Notes: generated from the letters alone by a model not told the origin. A stretch of 64,000 bases of DNA from Frischella japonica (GCF_014489845.1 NZ_JABURY010000006.1:372001-436000); one strand, 5' to 3'. Positions 18,029 to 28,510 are shown, counted from the stretch's first letter. Program-made: numbers and translations.

Positions 18029-18724
18029 ATGTTAAAAAAATTACTATTATTAAATTTATCAATACTACTTATGTCAATGACAAATAGCATTCATGCTAAA
18101 ACTAAAGAGTGTCCAATCAAGCCAGCTTTTGATATTGTTGTGAGCGACAATTCAGCACACTTGGTTAATAATATGAAAAACATTATTATTGATGCTAATG
18201 GTATGATTAATATGAATGGATCTCCACGCAAAGTCGGAAATAATGTGCAACAACAAGCCAAAAATTTGCATGCTTTTCTTCGCCAACAGTTACCCGATTT
18301 AGCATATCAATCACAACAACATTTAGATAATCTTCGTAGTGCTTTTAAAACAGCAATTCGCAAGAATTTAGGCAATAAAAGTAAGTTAGCAGAAAATTTA
18401 GACGGTTTATATTTCGAAGTAAAGCAGTTATTACAAAATACAATTATTACCCGCGATGGTGTAACCTATTTTTATTATCAACCATTTAACACTTTTAAAA
18501 AAGATGGTGAAGCGCTTGGGAAAAAAAGAATTTATAAAATAGTGGGTAATAGTGTTTTACATTTTGATGTTTTTAAAAATTTTTCAACGGTGAAAACAAT
18601 AGCTGAAAATGAATGGAAAGAGCAAAAAGTTAAACTGGAAAAATTTGATTCGCACGTCTGTGAACTTATCACTCAAATTGATCACAAATATAATCAATTG
18701 ATTTTACAACTCGGTCAATATTAA
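18029..18724 (+). CDS. Exported DUF2884 (YggN-like) protein
   Basis: A 231-residue exported protein. Residues 1-23 form a signal peptide (Lys-rich start, Leu-rich core, cleavage after SIHA). The mature part keeps the YggN pattern: an early Cys, a DIVVS strand, PDGN-like IDANGMI followed by NGSPRKV, a helical middle and a late Cys near 211 that could pair with the first. It begins 11 bases after creC and may be transcribed with creBC, a partnership not found in E. coli. Function is unknown for the whole family. Confidence 0.78.
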   Translation: MLKKLLLLNLSILLMSMTNSIHAKTKECPIKPAFDIVVSDNSAHLVNNMKNIIIDANGMINMNGSPRKVGNNVQQQAKNLHAFLRQQLPDLAYQSQQHLDNLRSAFKTAIRKNLGNKSKLAENLDGLYFEVKQLLQNTIITRDGVTYFYYQPFNTFKKDGEALGKKRIYKIVGNSVLHFDVFKNFSTVKTIAENEWKEQKVKLEKFDSHVCELITQIDHKYNQLILQLGQY

Positions 18725-18881
18725 ATAGTATGATGATATCGTTAACTTTTGTTGCTGCATGCACTCATGTTGGGCATTATTTCGTGTTACAATAAAACGA
18801 TTATTGACATGTTAAGATTCAATCAAGCTAAATGATTGGCGTTTTATAATTTAAGAACTATATCGGGGAGTTTAAAAGCGA

Positions 18882-19733
18882 ATGAGTGCTAAAATCATCG
18901 ATGGGAAGTTATTGTCTCAACAAATTAGAGCAAACATTGCTATACAAGTAGCAAATCGTAAACAACACGGTTTACGAGTACCGGGATTAGCGGTTATTCA
19001 GGTTGGTACTAATCCGGCATCAAGGATCTACGTTCAAAATAAACAAAAAGCATGTGATGAAGTCGGTTTTCGTTCATTTGCTTATGAATTTGCCGAATCA
19101 ACAACCGAAGAATTACTCAATCTCATTGATCAATTAAATCATCAAGCTGATGTTGATGGTATTTTAGTTCAATTACCTTTACCGGATAATATTGATAAAA
19201 CACGCGTACTTGAGCAAATCAATCCGAAAAAGGATGTTGATGGTTTTCATCCATTTAACATAGGCCGTTTATTACAACGAGAACCAATTTTAAGACCATG
19301 TACACCTTATGGTATTGTCACAATGCTTCAATCAACGGGTATTAACTTGTCTGGGCTTAATGCGGTGGTAGTTGGTGCTTCGAGTATTGTCGGTAGACCA
19401 ATGGCATTAGAATTGTTGCTGTTAGGTTGTACAACCACCATTACCCATAGTCGGACTAAAGATTTAGCAGATCATGTTCGCCGAGCAGATATTGTAATTG
19501 CTGGAGTTGGGATCGCTAATTTCGTTAAGGGTGATTGGATAAAACCGGGTGCGATTGTGATAGATGTTGGCATTAATCGTTTGGATAATGGTAAAATAGT
19601 TGGTGATGTTGAATTTAGTGAAGCTGTCGAACGCGCTGGATTTATTACTCCCGTACCTGGAGGGGTTGGACCAATGACAGTGGCAACATTATTAGAAAAT
19701 ACCTTACAAGCCTGTGAAAAATTTGGCATTTAA
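18882..19733 (+). CDS. folD: Bifunctional methylenetetrahydrofolate dehydrogenase/cyclohydrolase
   Basis: Catalyses the NADP-linked oxidation of 5,10-methylene-THF and hydrolysis of the methenyl product, feeding one-carbon units to purine and formyl-Met synthesis. The 283-residue protein keeps YVQNKQKAC (catalytic Lys), [19 protein letters not shown] and the C-terminal [12 protein letters not shown] signature. A GGGGAG ribosome binding site precedes ATG 18882. ppiB and lpxH follow on the same strand. Confidence 0.97.
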   Translation: MSAKIIDGKLLSQQIRANIAIQVANRKQHGLRVPGLAVIQVGTNPASRIYVQNKQKACDEVGFRSFAYEFAESTTEELLNLIDQLNHQADVDGILVQLPLPDNIDKTRVLEQINPKKDVDGFHPFNIGRLLQREPILRPCTPYGIVTMLQSTGINLSGLNAVVVGASSIVGRPMALELLLLGCTTTITHSRTKDLADHVRRADIVIAGVGIANFVKGDWIKPGAIVIDVGINRLDNGKIVGDVEFSEAVERAGFITPVPGGVGPMTVATLLENTLQACEKFGI

Positions 19734-19803
19734 AGTAAATAAGTAACATGAAGTGATTTCTGCCACAGCAAGCAGATTAAGATAAGTAATTAAGGAACAT
19801 TAT

Positions 19804-20295
19804 ATGATTATATTTCATACCAATAAAGGTGATATTAAAATTGAAACTTTTGCCGATAAAGCACCGGAAACAGTGAGAAATTTTATTGAATATTGTCAGG
19901 ATGGATTTTATAACAATACAATTTTTCATCGAGTCATAAATAATTTTATGATTCAAGGTGGTGGTTTTGAACCTGGTATGAAACAAAAACGCACTAAAGC
20001 AGCAATAAAGAATGAAGCTAATAATGGTTTGACCAATCAACGTGGTACGTTAGCAATGGCACGGACAATGGATCCTCATTCAGCCACTGCGCAATTTTTT
20101 ATCAATGTGGTGGATAATGATTATTTGAATTTCCGTTCAGCGGATGCTAATGGCTATGGTTATTGTGTGTTTGCTAAAGTTGTTGATGGTATGGATGTGG
20201 TCGATCAAATTAAAACCGTCAAAACGGGTCGCCATGGTATGCATGCTGATGTTCCGGTAGAAGACATTATCATTGAACGTGTTACGGTTGAGTAA
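19804..20295 (+). CDS. ppiB: Cytoplasmic peptidyl-prolyl cis-trans isomerase B (cyclophilin)
   Basis: A 163-residue cyclophilin without signal peptide, equal in length to E. coli PpiB (164). Active-site features are FHRVI (catalytic Arg), [24 protein letters not shown] and the [15 protein letters not shown] strand. A TAAGGA ribosome binding site precedes ATG 19804. lpxH starts 16 bases beyond the stop; the ppiB-lpxH order is the same as in E. coli. Confidence 0.96.
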   Translation: MIIFHTNKGDIKIETFADKAPETVRNFIEYCQDGFYNNTIFHRVINNFMIQGGGFEPGMKQKRTKAAIKNEANNGLTNQRGTLAMARTMDPHSATAQFFINVVDNDYLNFRSADANGYGYCVFAKVVDGMDVVDQIKTVKTGRHGMHADVPVEDIIIERVTVE

Positions 20296-20311
20296 AGGCA
20301 ATATATTCGTA

Positions 20312-21052
20312 ATGCAACGCTTTTTTATTGCCGATATTCATCTTAATGATCATGAGCCTGTAATTACTACAGGCTTTTTACAATTTATTGATAGTTTACC
20401 TGCTTATAGTGAATTATATATTTTAGGTGATTTATTTGATTATTGGATCGGTGATGATGAATTGACCCCACTTCATCAGCAAATTGCTTCAGCACTCTGT
20501 CACCTTAGACAACGTAACGTTACTGTCTATTTTGTACATGGTAATCGTGATTTTTTGCTGGCGCAAAGGTTTGCGCAAGCTTGTCAAATGCAACTTCTGC
20601 CAGATATTAATTTGATTAATAATCAGCATTCAAAATTATTAATTTTACATGGCGATTTATTATGTACTGATGATCAAGATTATCAGAAATTTCGCAAGAA
20701 AATGCATAATCGCTGGTTGCAGAAACTGTTTTTATCTCTTCCGTTATTTTTGCGCCGTAAAATCGCCACTAAATTACGAGGTGAAAGCCAACAGCATAAT
20801 AATCGAAAATCTGAACGCATCATGGATGTTAATCAGCAAGCTGTAGTAGAAATGATACAACAGTATCAAGCTGATATGATGATTCATGGTCACACCCATA
20901 AACCGGCAATTCATATTTTTAACGTAAATGCGAAAGAAGTGAAACGAATGGTATTGGGAGCATGGCATGATGGTATCAACTATATTTACCAAAGCGCAGA
21001 AGAAACGCTTGAATTTTATCAATTACCAATAGACATTGACCCACCAGCGTAG
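20312..21052 (+). CDS. lpxH: UDP-2,3-diacylglucosamine diphosphatase (lipid A synthesis)
   Basis: Cleaves UDP-2,3-diacylglucosamine to lipid X and UMP at the inner-membrane surface, so the organism makes lipid A. It is a calcineurin-like metallophosphoesterase with metal motifs DIHLND (Asp8, His10), GDLFDYWIGDD, GNRDF, HGD and GHTHKPA in order. The length of 246 matches E. coli (240). ATG 20312 is used because the family starts directly at the first metal strand; upstream in-frame codons run into ppiB. Confidence 0.95.
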   Translation: MQRFFIADIHLNDHEPVITTGFLQFIDSLPAYSELYILGDLFDYWIGDDELTPLHQQIASALCHLRQRNVTVYFVHGNRDFLLAQRFAQACQMQLLPDINLINNQHSKLLILHGDLLCTDDQDYQKFRKKMHNRWLQKLFLSLPLFLRRKIATKLRGESQQHNNRKSERIMDVNQQAVVEMIQQYQADMMIHGHTHKPAIHIFNVNAKEVKRMVLGAWHDGINYIYQSAEETLEFYQLPIDIDPPA

Positions 21053-21175
21053 ACATTTTTATAATAAAAGCTTTACGATTTGTTGCGGTTGTATAATCAT
21101 TTGATTTGTGGTTAGGTTATTTTTGTTTAAATTTTTGATATTTTTATTAAAAAGATAATGGAAATATACTATGTT

Positions 21176-21238
21176 ATTCACAATATTCACAATATTCACA
21201 ATATTCACAATATTCACAATATTCACAATATTTATAAT
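21176..21238. repeat. Six perfect 9-bp tandem repeats
   Basis: The unit ATTCACAAT is repeated six times without change (21176-21229), followed by a seventh copy with two substitutions (21230-21238). It lies between lpxH and the RidA paralogue, about 80 bases before the latter start. Such short repeats can slip during replication. The minus-strand Ile-Val-Asn open frame across it is only a by-product. Confidence 0.95.
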
Positions 21239-21320
21239 AAAATTAGCCAAGCAAAAAATGTTTATCTATTTGTAAGTTAATGAAATACAAGCACTTTAAT
21301 ATAAAGGATAAAGAAATACG

Positions 21321-21689
21321 ATGACAATAGAATATATCGATCCGATGGAATGTTGGTCAGAAGCTGTTATCTACAATGGTATTGTATATTATACCAGTGT
21401 ACCGATAAATTTAGTGGATGATGCTTACATCCAGACGCAAAGTGCCTTGACTGAAATTGATAAGATGTTAGTACGGGTAGGTAGTGATAAAAATCTTATT
21501 CTTGATGCAACAATTTTTATTGTTGATAAAGCTGATTTGCCAGCCATGAATCAAGCGTGGAAAGAATGGGTTGTGAAAGGAAGAGCACCGGTGCGATGTA
21601 CTGTGCAATCTAATTTAATGCATGATGATTATAAGGTCGAAATTAAAATTATAGCGGGGTTAAAGAACAATATGAGTAAACAAATATGA
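21321..21689 (+). CDS. yoaB: RidA-family enamine/imine deaminase paralogue (YoaB-like)
   Basis: A small YjgF/RidA fold protein of 122 residues. RidA members hydrolyse reactive enamine/imine intermediates; the conserved Arg needed for that activity is kept in PVRCTVQ. The sequence follows E. coli YoaB (SEAVIYNGIVYYTSVP, ILDATIFIVDK, YKVEIKIIAG) more closely than RidA itself. The C-terminus is a few residues longer than YoaB. AAAGGA lies before ATG 21321, downstream of the tandem repeat. It is convergent with fabA. Confidence 0.9.
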   Translation: MTIEYIDPMECWSEAVIYNGIVYYTSVPINLVDDAYIQTQSALTEIDKMLVRVGSDKNLILDATIFIVDKADLPAMNQAWKEWVVKGRAPVRCTVQSNLMHDDYKVEIKIIAGLKNNMSKQI

Positions 21690-21726
21690 TATCAGCAATA
21701 GCATTAGCAAATGATAGCCAATAATA

Positions 21727-21756
21727 CATAGTGGGTTTGCTTTTATACCCACTATG
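21727..21756. terminator. Hairpin between the convergent RidA-paralogue and fabA genes
   Basis: CATAGTGGGT (21727-21736) and its complement (21747-21756) with a 10-base loop form a 10-bp stem 13 bases before the fabA stop. Its place suggests a shared terminator, although neither flank has a strong T-run. Confidence 0.5.
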
Positions 21757-21769
21757 GTAAAGAACTAGT

Positions 21770-22291
21770 CTAAAATGAAGTAGTATCTTGGAATAACCCA
21801 ACTTTTAGATCAGTTGCTTGATAAATTAATTTACCATCGACAAATACTTCACCATCGGCAATTCCCATGATTAATTTGCGATTAATCACGCGTTTAAAAT
21901 GGATTTTATAAGTTACTTTTTTAGCTGTTGGTAATACTTGTCCGGCAAATTTAACTTCGCCGACACCTAATGCTCGGCCTTTTCCTTTGCCACCTAACCA
22001 ACCTAAATAGAAACCTACTAATTGCCACATGGCATCAAGTCCTAAGCAACCAGGCATAACCGGATCATTTTTAAAATGACATTTAAAAAACCATAGATCA
22101 GGATTAATATCAAGTTCTGCCTCAACATACCCTTTATTATGTTTACCACCATGTTCATTCATTTCAATTACACGGTCCATCATGAGCATTTGATCGGATG
22201 GTAATGGCGGACCATCATGACCAAATAGTTGATTATCACCTGATTTAATTAAATCTTCTTTGGTATAGGATGATTTTTTTTCAAAAGTCAT
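21770..22291 (-). CDS. fabA: 3-hydroxydecanoyl-ACP dehydratase/isomerase
   Basis: Dehydrates 3-hydroxydecanoyl-ACP and isomerises the double bond, the entry point of unsaturated fatty acid synthesis. The 173-residue protein is highly conserved with E. coli FabA, including the catalytic His in [13 protein letters not shown] and the Asp in [18 protein letters not shown] 22291 is chosen for the AAAGG upstream and the family start; the ATG at 22318 lacks a ribosome binding site. lonH lies upstream on the same strand as in E. coli, and a FabR-like palindrome sits 36 bases before the start. Confidence 0.97.
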   Translation of the reverse strand: MTFEKKSSYTKEDLIKSGDNQLFGHDGPPLPSDQMLMMDRVIEMNEHGGKHNKGYVEAELDINPDLWFFKCHFKNDPVMPGCLGLDAMWQLVGFYLGWLGGKGKGRALGVGEVKFAGQVLPTAKKVTYKIHFKRVINRKLIMGIADGEVFVDGKLIYQATDLKVGLFQDTTSF

Positions 22292-22326
22292 ATAAAGCCT
22301 TTTATTATTTGAAGTCATAAAAAATT

Positions 22327-22344
22327 AGCTTACAAGTGTAAGCT
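22327..22344 (-). promoter_or_regulatory. FabR-type operator in the fabA promoter
   Basis: The perfect palindrome AGCTTACA-AG-TGTAAGCT lies between lonH and fabA. It has the architecture AGCnTACA-nn-TGTAnGCT known for FabR sites before fabA and fabB of enterobacteria. Read on the minus strand, a TTGCAA and a TACACT 17 bases later form a plausible promoter whose -10 falls inside the palindrome, consistent with repression by occlusion. The fabR gene is not in the window. Confidence 0.7.
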
Positions 22345-22365
22345 TAATTAAATGCTTTTGCAATG

Positions 22366-24099
22366 CTATTTACGCCATTTATCAAACCAACGAGACGAAC
22401 GCTTATCACCATTAGTGATAGCCTCAATACGGGCTTTAATTAATTTATAAAGGCTGATTGCTTTATCATCTTTATAAGGAATACCGGTTAATAAATATAA
22501 TGCATCAGCTATGTTTTCTACGGCCCAAATATGGAATTGCTGATTTTTAACAGCGGTAACTATTTCATCGCTTAAGCATAAATGGTACTGATTAGCGGCA
22601 GGAATAATCACACCTTGCTGACCTGTTAAACCTTGATGCTGACAGATAGCAAAGAACCCCTCAATTTTTTCATTAACCCCACCAATGGCTTGTACATGAC
22701 CAAATTGATCAACAGATCCAGTAACTGCGAGTTGTTGATCAATCGGTTGGCCAGATAAAGCGCTAATAATCACCGATAATCCTGCTAACGAAGCACTATC
22801 ACCATCCACTTCATTATAGGATTGTTCAAAAACTAATGACGCAGAAAAAGGGAAGGGGTGCGTTAGGGCAAACTGGGCGGTAATGAATGAGTGCATTATC
22901 ATCATCCCTTTAGAGTGAATATTTCCTGCAAGGTCATTTTTACGTTCAATATCATTGATTTCACCATCACCGTTATGGATAAGGCAGCTTATACGTGTAG
23001 GTTCGCCAATTGCCTTTGGATAACCTGGGTACTCAATTACGGATAATCCATTAATTTGGCCTACAATCTGATCATGGGTGTTAATTAAAATCTGTTTATT
23101 TAAAATAGCCTCTCTTAATCGAAGTAGTAAATAATTTTCATGCCAGTTTTTACGTTCGGTTGCTTTTCTTATAGCATTATCATCGATATATAGGTCATTT
23201 TCTTGAGCAGCATTAACTAATTGTGTATTAATCCAATCAGGGATGAGTGGCAGATAGTTTTGATCTTCAGTGTATTTTATGCCATTTTTGACTAATTCAG
23301 CAAAAGCTGTGTTTTTAATACTTGGTAATTTTTGAAATTGAGCAATTGATTTAACATAGCCAGCCCAATGTTGAATAGTTTCATCAGTATTTATAGCTAC
23401 TTCATTTTCGAACTCACAATATAATGCTGAATTATAAAACTCGGGATCGTAATCTTGTAATTCAGCCATACTTAGTCGATCACCTAGTAATATAATACGA
23501 AGATCTAATGGCATAGGTGGAATACTAATCGGTAAGGGATTAGCATCATCAGTGGAAATCCAATTAAATTCTTCATTGATAACCATATGTTTGAGTTTTT
23601 GCCAAATATTGGCTTGTGCCATTAATGATCGTAAACTTAAAATTAATATTCCACCATTAGCTTTATGTACGATGCCTGGTTGTAATTTAAAGCGATTGTC
23701 TTCGGGTTGTCTGACACAGCCGAATAATCTTTCACTTTCTACGCTGATGGAAAATATACAGCTATCAGTTGCAGCAAAATTATCTTGAGGGCTTTTAGCT
23801 TTAGATAATGTCATTTTATTATCTTGGCTATAGTAGGCAAATCCACCCTGATTGATCGGTGTATTTAATATAATATTTCGTTGAAGTAGTGAACCAAGTA
23901 AATGGCTGTCAGGTGCTTTTAATAACATAAAACGTGGGTGATAAGGTTTTCTGACTTTTGGACATAGCAACGATAGCGTTGATTTAATTCGCGGTTGCAG
24001 TGTTAAAAGATCAGCTTCACGATCGCGTTTATTTAATATAGCAATAAGTTCTTCAACATTTGGCGTAATTGCTTGCCAAGGTAATGTGGTAATAGTCAA
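22366..24099 (-). CDS. lonH: Lon-related ATP-independent-type protease LonH (YcbZ)
   Basis: A 577-residue protein with a degenerate N-terminal Lon-like region and a C-terminal Lon protease domain. The Ser-Lys dyad is intact: Ser435 in EVDGDSAS and Lys478 in NEKIEG, 43 residues apart as in Lon. Walker A is not evident, as in E. coli YcbZ (586 aa). It ends with a basic RWFDKWRK tail. It precedes fabA exactly as in E. coli. Its substrates are unknown. Confidence 0.92.
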   Translation of the reverse strand: MTITTLPWQAITPNVEELIAILNKRDREADLLTLQPRIKSTLSLLCPKVRKPYHPRFMLLKAPDSHLLGSLLQRNIILNTPINQGGFAYYSQDNKMTLSKAKSPQDNFAATDSCIFSISVESERLFGCVRQPEDNRFKLQPGIVHKANGGILILSLRSLMAQANIWQKLKHMVINEEFNWISTDDANPLPISIPPMPLDLRIILLGDRLSMAELQDYDPEFYNSALYCEFENEVAINTDETIQHWAGYVKSIAQFQKLPSIKNTAFAELVKNGIKYTEDQNYLPLIPDWINTQLVNAAQENDLYIDDNAIRKATERKNWHENYLLLRLREAILNKQILINTHDQIVGQINGLSVIEYPGYPKAIGEPTRISCLIHNGDGEINDIERKNDLAGNIHSKGMMIMHSFITAQFALTHPFPFSASLVFEQSYNEVDGDSASLAGLSVIISALSGQPIDQQLAVTGSVDQFGHVQAIGGVNEKIEGFFAICQHQGLTGQQGVIIPAANQYHLCLSDEIVTAVKNQQFHIWAVENIADALYLLTGIPYKDDKAISLYKLIKARIEAITNGDKRSSRWFDKWRK

Positions 24100-24348
24100 T
24101 TTTTATCATCTTAAAAATAAATTATTTTTTAATTATACTCGAATAGCAACAGTTTGTAATAAATTACACAATAATTTTATCTATAATTAATTGTTACCTT
24201 TCAGAAAAAAGGATTAAATTGGACACTCTAATAAAAAGTGTAACGCTTATTAAAATATTGATTCGTTGTAAAAATATACAGAAAGATTTTTTAAAATCAG
24301 TTAAACTAATTAGAATTTAACTTAAGCTAGCTAAAATGATTCTCTTTT

Positions 24349-26088
24349 ATGGTCAAACTTGAAAATAATGCATTACATAACGATCGCTGTTCACAGATTA
24401 TCAGTTGGGGACACTGGTTTGCACTATTTAATATTTTTTTAGTGATTGCTTTTGGAAGTCGCTACCTTTTTATTGCCGATTGGCCTCCTACATTCCTTGG
24501 TCGTTTGTATGCCATAATTAGTTGCATTGGGCATTTTAGTTTTTTAACGTTTATTGTCTATTTGATTTTAATATTTCCTTTTGGCTTTATTACTCAATCG
24601 GTAAAATGGAATCGGATTGTGGCAGTTATGATTGCGACGATTGCTATAACTTTATTACTGATTGATATAGAGATGTTTTCGGGTTTCAGAATGCATCTGA
24701 GTTTTTCGCTCTGGCAGGTTTTAACTTCACCAAATGATAATATTTTAAGTTCTCAATGGCAAAAACTATTTATTTTTGTACCGTTTATTCTACTTATTGA
24801 AACGATTTTTGCGTTATGGAGTTGGCGTAAATTACGTAGCTTAAATAAAAGACGTCGTTATTTTCGCCCAGTGATTGGTATATTTATCTTATGTTTTGTT
24901 TCGTCACATTTAATTCATATTTGGGCGGATGCCAATTTTTATCGACCAATTACGATGCAACGTTCAAGTTTACCGATTTCCTATCCGCTTACTGCGCGCC
25001 ATTTTTTAGAAAGATATGGATTTATTCAAGCGGGTAATTATGAAATGCGCGTTGAGCAAGAAGGTAATCCTTTTGCTATTGCCGTTGAATATCCATTAGG
25101 TAAGATTTCATTTAATCCATTATCAAAACCGTATAATATTTTAATGATTGTCGTTGATGATTGGTATTCTGTCGATCAATTATCGAATCTGCCTAAGTTA
25201 GAAAAATTTGCCAAGCAACATATTCAATTTACTAACCATTTTTCTGCTAGTAATCAAAACTATTTGGGTGAATTTTCTCTGTTTTATGGTTTAGATGCAA
25301 ATTACTATAATAGTATTCTTGCCAGCCATAAATCATCAGTGCTAATAGATACCTTAACAAAGCAGCATTACAATATTGGTTTATTTTCTGCACAAGGTTT
25401 TGCTCACCCTTTGTATCATTATGCTTTACTGTCTAATTTCTCCTTAACTGAAGCAAAAAAGCAAACCAATTTGGAAGTAACACAATTATGGAATAAGTGG
25501 TATGCGAATATAAAGGAACAGCAAAACCAGGCACCATGGTTCTCATTTATTCAGTATAAAATTGATCGTCGTAGCAAAGTAAATCTCACTAATCAAATGA
25601 AAGGGCTCGATGATAATATCGAAAATATTGTGACCACGTTACAACACTATAATGCCTTTGCTAATACGATCGTGGTCATTACTGCGGCCAATAAACTACA
25701 TGATCATGATAATCATTTCCAAAGACAATTATTCAATGTACCATTGATTGTTGCTTGGCCTGATAAGAGTAGTGCCATTATCGCTCGGCCAACTGCTCAT
25801 GTTGATATCATGCAGACTTTGATGCAAGATGCTTTATCAGTAACTACTGCAAGTAAACAATATAGTCAAGGGCAGAATTTATTTGTTGATAATGAGCGTA
25901 AATGGTTGATTGCCGGTAAAGAGAATCAAATTACAGCCTTTTTCGCAGATAAGAGTATTGTGATTAATAATACCGGTGGCTATCTTATCTACGATGATCA
26001 TGATAAACCACTTCATCACGAACAGATTGGTTTAGCGACTTTTTTACAGTTGCTTACTGAAAATAGGCGATTTATGGTAACTAATTAA
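24349..26088 (+). CDS. yejM: Inner-membrane sulfatase-like LPS regulator (YejM/PbgA/LapC)
   Basis: Five N-terminal membrane helices (about residues 15-195) are followed by a periplasmic alkaline-phosphatase/sulfatase-fold domain. The start SWGHWFALFN, the GSRYLFIADWPPT loop and WADANFYRPITMQR are almost identical to E. coli YejM, which controls LpxC turnover through LapB and so balances LPS synthesis. The sulfatase active site lacks the usual Cys/Ser formylglycine motif, as in E. coli. The length of 579 is close to E. coli (586). It is divergent from lonH; the partner yejL is not upstream. The ribosome binding site is weak. Confidence 0.93.
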   Translation: MVKLENNALHNDRCSQIISWGHWFALFNIFLVIAFGSRYLFIADWPPTFLGRLYAIISCIGHFSFLTFIVYLILIFPFGFITQSVKWNRIVAVMIATIAITLLLIDIEMFSGFRMHLSFSLWQVLTSPNDNILSSQWQKLFIFVPFILLIETIFALWSWRKLRSLNKRRRYFRPVIGIFILCFVSSHLIHIWADANFYRPITMQRSSLPISYPLTARHFLERYGFIQAGNYEMRVEQEGNPFAIAVEYPLGKISFNPLSKPYNILMIVVDDWYSVDQLSNLPKLEKFAKQHIQFTNHFSASNQNYLGEFSLFYGLDANYYNSILASHKSSVLIDTLTKQHYNIGLFSAQGFAHPLYHYALLSNFSLTEAKKQTNLEVTQLWNKWYANIKEQQNQAPWFSFIQYKIDRRSKVNLTNQMKGLDDNIENIVTTLQHYNAFANTIVVITAANKLHDHDNHFQRQLFNVPLIVAWPDKSSAIIARPTAHVDIMQTLMQDALSVTTASKQYSQGQNLFVDNERKWLIAGKENQITAFFADKSIVINNTGGYLIYDDHDKPLHHEQIGLATFLQLLTENRRFMVTN

Positions 26089-26213
26089 AATGCCTTAATA
26101 TAATTGGCTAAAAATGGTTTTATTATTGATTAAATTACCAATATATAATAAGTCGCTTAATACCTATGGTATTTATCTCGCTAGAAAGATAAAGAATTAT
26201 GGAGATACAATGA

Positions 26214-26684
<471 letters not shown>

Positions 26685-26715
26685 TGAAGCAAACTATCAA
26701 TAAGGATTTAAAATT

Positions 26716-26973
26716 ATGATGTGGTGTTATATTTACCGCAGTACAAATAAAGAAAATAGCTATTTGTATATTGGTAAAGAAAATGATTTTTCAACGGTAC
26801 CTGAAGTACTCATGAAAGCCTTTGGACAGCCGATTTTTGTTATGAAAGTATTGTTAGATGGTAAGCGCCAATTTGTCGCTGGTAGTGCGCAACATATAGA
26901 GGATAAAATTCAGCAAGATGGTTTTTTTCTACAAATGCTCAAAGATAATGATTTTGTTGTTAAAACCCATTAA
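26716..26973 (+). CDS. ycgL: YcgL domain protein
   Basis: An 85-residue protein of the YcgL family (E. coli 108 with a long tail). The fold core is clear: an IYRSxxKENSYLYI strand pair, DFSTVPEVLMKAFGQP and LDGKRQFV. It is the first gene of a ycgL-transglycosylase-ycgN run with gaps of 21 and 1 bases, so all three are probably one operon. No biochemical function is established for the family. Confidence 0.9.
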   Translation: MMWCYIYRSTNKENSYLYIGKENDFSTVPEVLMKAFGQPIFVMKVLLDGKRQFVAGSAQHIEDKIQQDGFFLQMLKDNDFVVKTH

Positions 26974-26994
26974 GGTGATATTAAAGGAGTATTA

Positions 26995-28050
26995 ATGAAA
27001 GTTATTCATATCGTTATGACGATAACCATCATGCTTTTTGTAACGAGCTGTGAAAGTGAAACTGCTAATTTAACAACAAATCAATCCTTATTTAGTTTTC
27101 ACAAACCAAGAGAGGAGCGCTACTTCTCTGATTACGTAACAATGTTAAAAAAATATGCTAAAGCTCAAGGAATTGATAATCAAACTATCGATTTAGCATT
27201 TGATAATATCCATTATATTGAACATGTGGTAACTGCAGATAAGAGTCAGCCGGAAAAAAAATCATCAATTAATGATTATTTAGCGCAGCGGGTATCATCA
27301 GCCAGAATAAATTTAGCTAAGCAGAAATATTTGCAATATCATAACCAACTAAGCGATGCAACGTTGTTAACCAATATACCGCAACCCTATATTTTAGCCT
27401 TATGGGGGGTAGAAAGTGGTTATGGTAAATATCAGGGGAAGGAAGATATCGTATCGGCTCTATCTACCTTAGCTTTTGAGGGTAGACGAGAACCGTTTTT
27501 TCTCAAAGAGTTAATTGCCGCTTTAACCATTTTACAAAATGGACATATCCAAAAAAATGAATTCAAAGGTTCATGGGCGGGGGCAATGGGGCAAAATCAA
27601 TTTATGCCTTCATCTTATTTAGCCTTTGGGTTAGATGGTGATGGCGATGGTAAAATCGATATTTGGAATAATCTATCGGATATTTTTGCTTCGATTGGTA
27701 ATTATCTTGCTACGATTGGTTGGAATGAAAAAGAAGGTTGGGGGGTAAAAGTTAAATTGCCTGACAATTTTGATCTTGCGCAAGTCGGTTTAGATAATGA
27801 CAAAGCTAAATCTATTGATGATTGGTTAAAAAATGGAATTACTATTGATAATGTTAAAATGATAACGAATAATCAGACAAAAGCATGGCTAATTATTCCT
27901 GATGCCGATAGTCTAGAAGGTTATTTAGTGTTCAACAATTTTAAAACACTTATGCACTGGAATCGATCTTATCACTTTGCCATTAATGTGGGGATGATAG
28001 CCGATAGTTTAGTCGGCGGCAATCTAAATACAAGAGTCGGTAAGCAATAA
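26995..28050 (+). CDS. Lytic murein transglycosylase, MltB-like lipoprotein
   Basis: Cleaves glycan strands of peptidoglycan to give 1,6-anhydromuramyl products in the periplasm. The N-terminal signal ends in the lipobox VTSC, so Cys19 would be lipidated. Catalytic Glu140 lies in WGVESGYG, followed by the MltB/SLT_2 blocks [30 protein letters not shown] and the Ca-binding-like [11 protein letters not shown]. The length of 351 compares with 361 in E. coli MltB. It lies between ycgL and ycgN, an arrangement seen in several gammaproteobacteria but not in E. coli. Confidence 0.92.
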   Translation: MKVIHIVMTITIMLFVTSCESETANLTTNQSLFSFHKPREERYFSDYVTMLKKYAKAQGIDNQTIDLAFDNIHYIEHVVTADKSQPEKKSSINDYLAQRVSSARINLAKQKYLQYHNQLSDATLLTNIPQPYILALWGVESGYGKYQGKEDIVSALSTLAFEGRREPFFLKELIAALTILQNGHIQKNEFKGSWAGAMGQNQFMPSSYLAFGLDGDGDGKIDIWNNLSDIFASIGNYLATIGWNEKEGWGVKVKLPDNFDLAQVGLDNDKAKSIDDWLKNGITIDNVKMITNNQTKAWLIIPDADSLEGYLVFNNFKTLMHWNRSYHFAINVGMIADSLVGGNLNTRVGKQ

Positions 28051-28051
28051 T

Positions 28052-28477
28052 ATGAATGCATTTTGGCAAAATAAAACACTGGCACAACTCACTGATGAGG
28101 AATGGGAACTGTTATGTGATGGTTGTGGTCGTTGTTGCCTAAATAAATTGATTGATGAAGACACAAATCAAATTCTTTACACTAATGTGGCCTGTAATCA
28201 ACTTGATAGTCGTACGGGGATGTGTCGTCATTATCATGATCGCTTTCGTTACGAGCCTGATTGTATAAAGCTCACCAGAGAAAATCTGCTGACAATTGAA
28301 TGGTTACCTAAAACCTGTGCTTATCGCTACTTTGAGGAATTTCAGACGCTACCTGAATGGCATCCCCTAATAACAGGTAATAAGAAAATGATGCATAAAA
28401 AAAGAATATCAATTCGCAATCGTGTCGTTTATGAAAAAGATGTGATTCATTGGGAAAATCATATTATTCAAGAATAA
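28052..28477 (+). CDS. ycgN: YcgN family Cys-cluster protein (UPF0260)
   Basis: A 141-residue cytoplasmic protein with a Cys-rich Zn/Fe-S cluster-like pattern: CDGCGRCC near residues 23-30, then further Cys near 49, 58, 70 and 90, as in YkgJ/YcgN proteins. It starts one base after the transglycosylase stop, implying translational coupling. The function is unproven; a metal-binding role is inferred from the Cys pattern. Confidence 0.9.
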   Translation: MNAFWQNKTLAQLTDEEWELLCDGCGRCCLNKLIDEDTNQILYTNVACNQLDSRTGMCRHYHDRFRYEPDCIKLTRENLLTIEWLPKTCAYRYFEEFQTLPEWHPLITGNKKMMHKKRISIRNRVVYEKDVIHWENHIIQE

Positions 28478-28510
28478 AAAAGCGCTGTCAGTTATTATGA
28501 CAACGCTTTT
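28478..28510. terminator. Bidirectional terminator between ycgN and hemY
   Basis: AAAAGCG-c-TGTCA (28478-28490) pairs with TGACA-a-CGCTTTT (28498-28510), one mismatch, 7-base loop. T-tracts are present in both reading directions, fitting the two convergent operons. Confidence 0.8.

Noticed and set aside
21059-21250. Minus-strand open frame with repeated Ile-Val-Asn
   Set aside because: It is the direct translation of the 9-bp tandem repeat and has no ribosome binding site or homologue.
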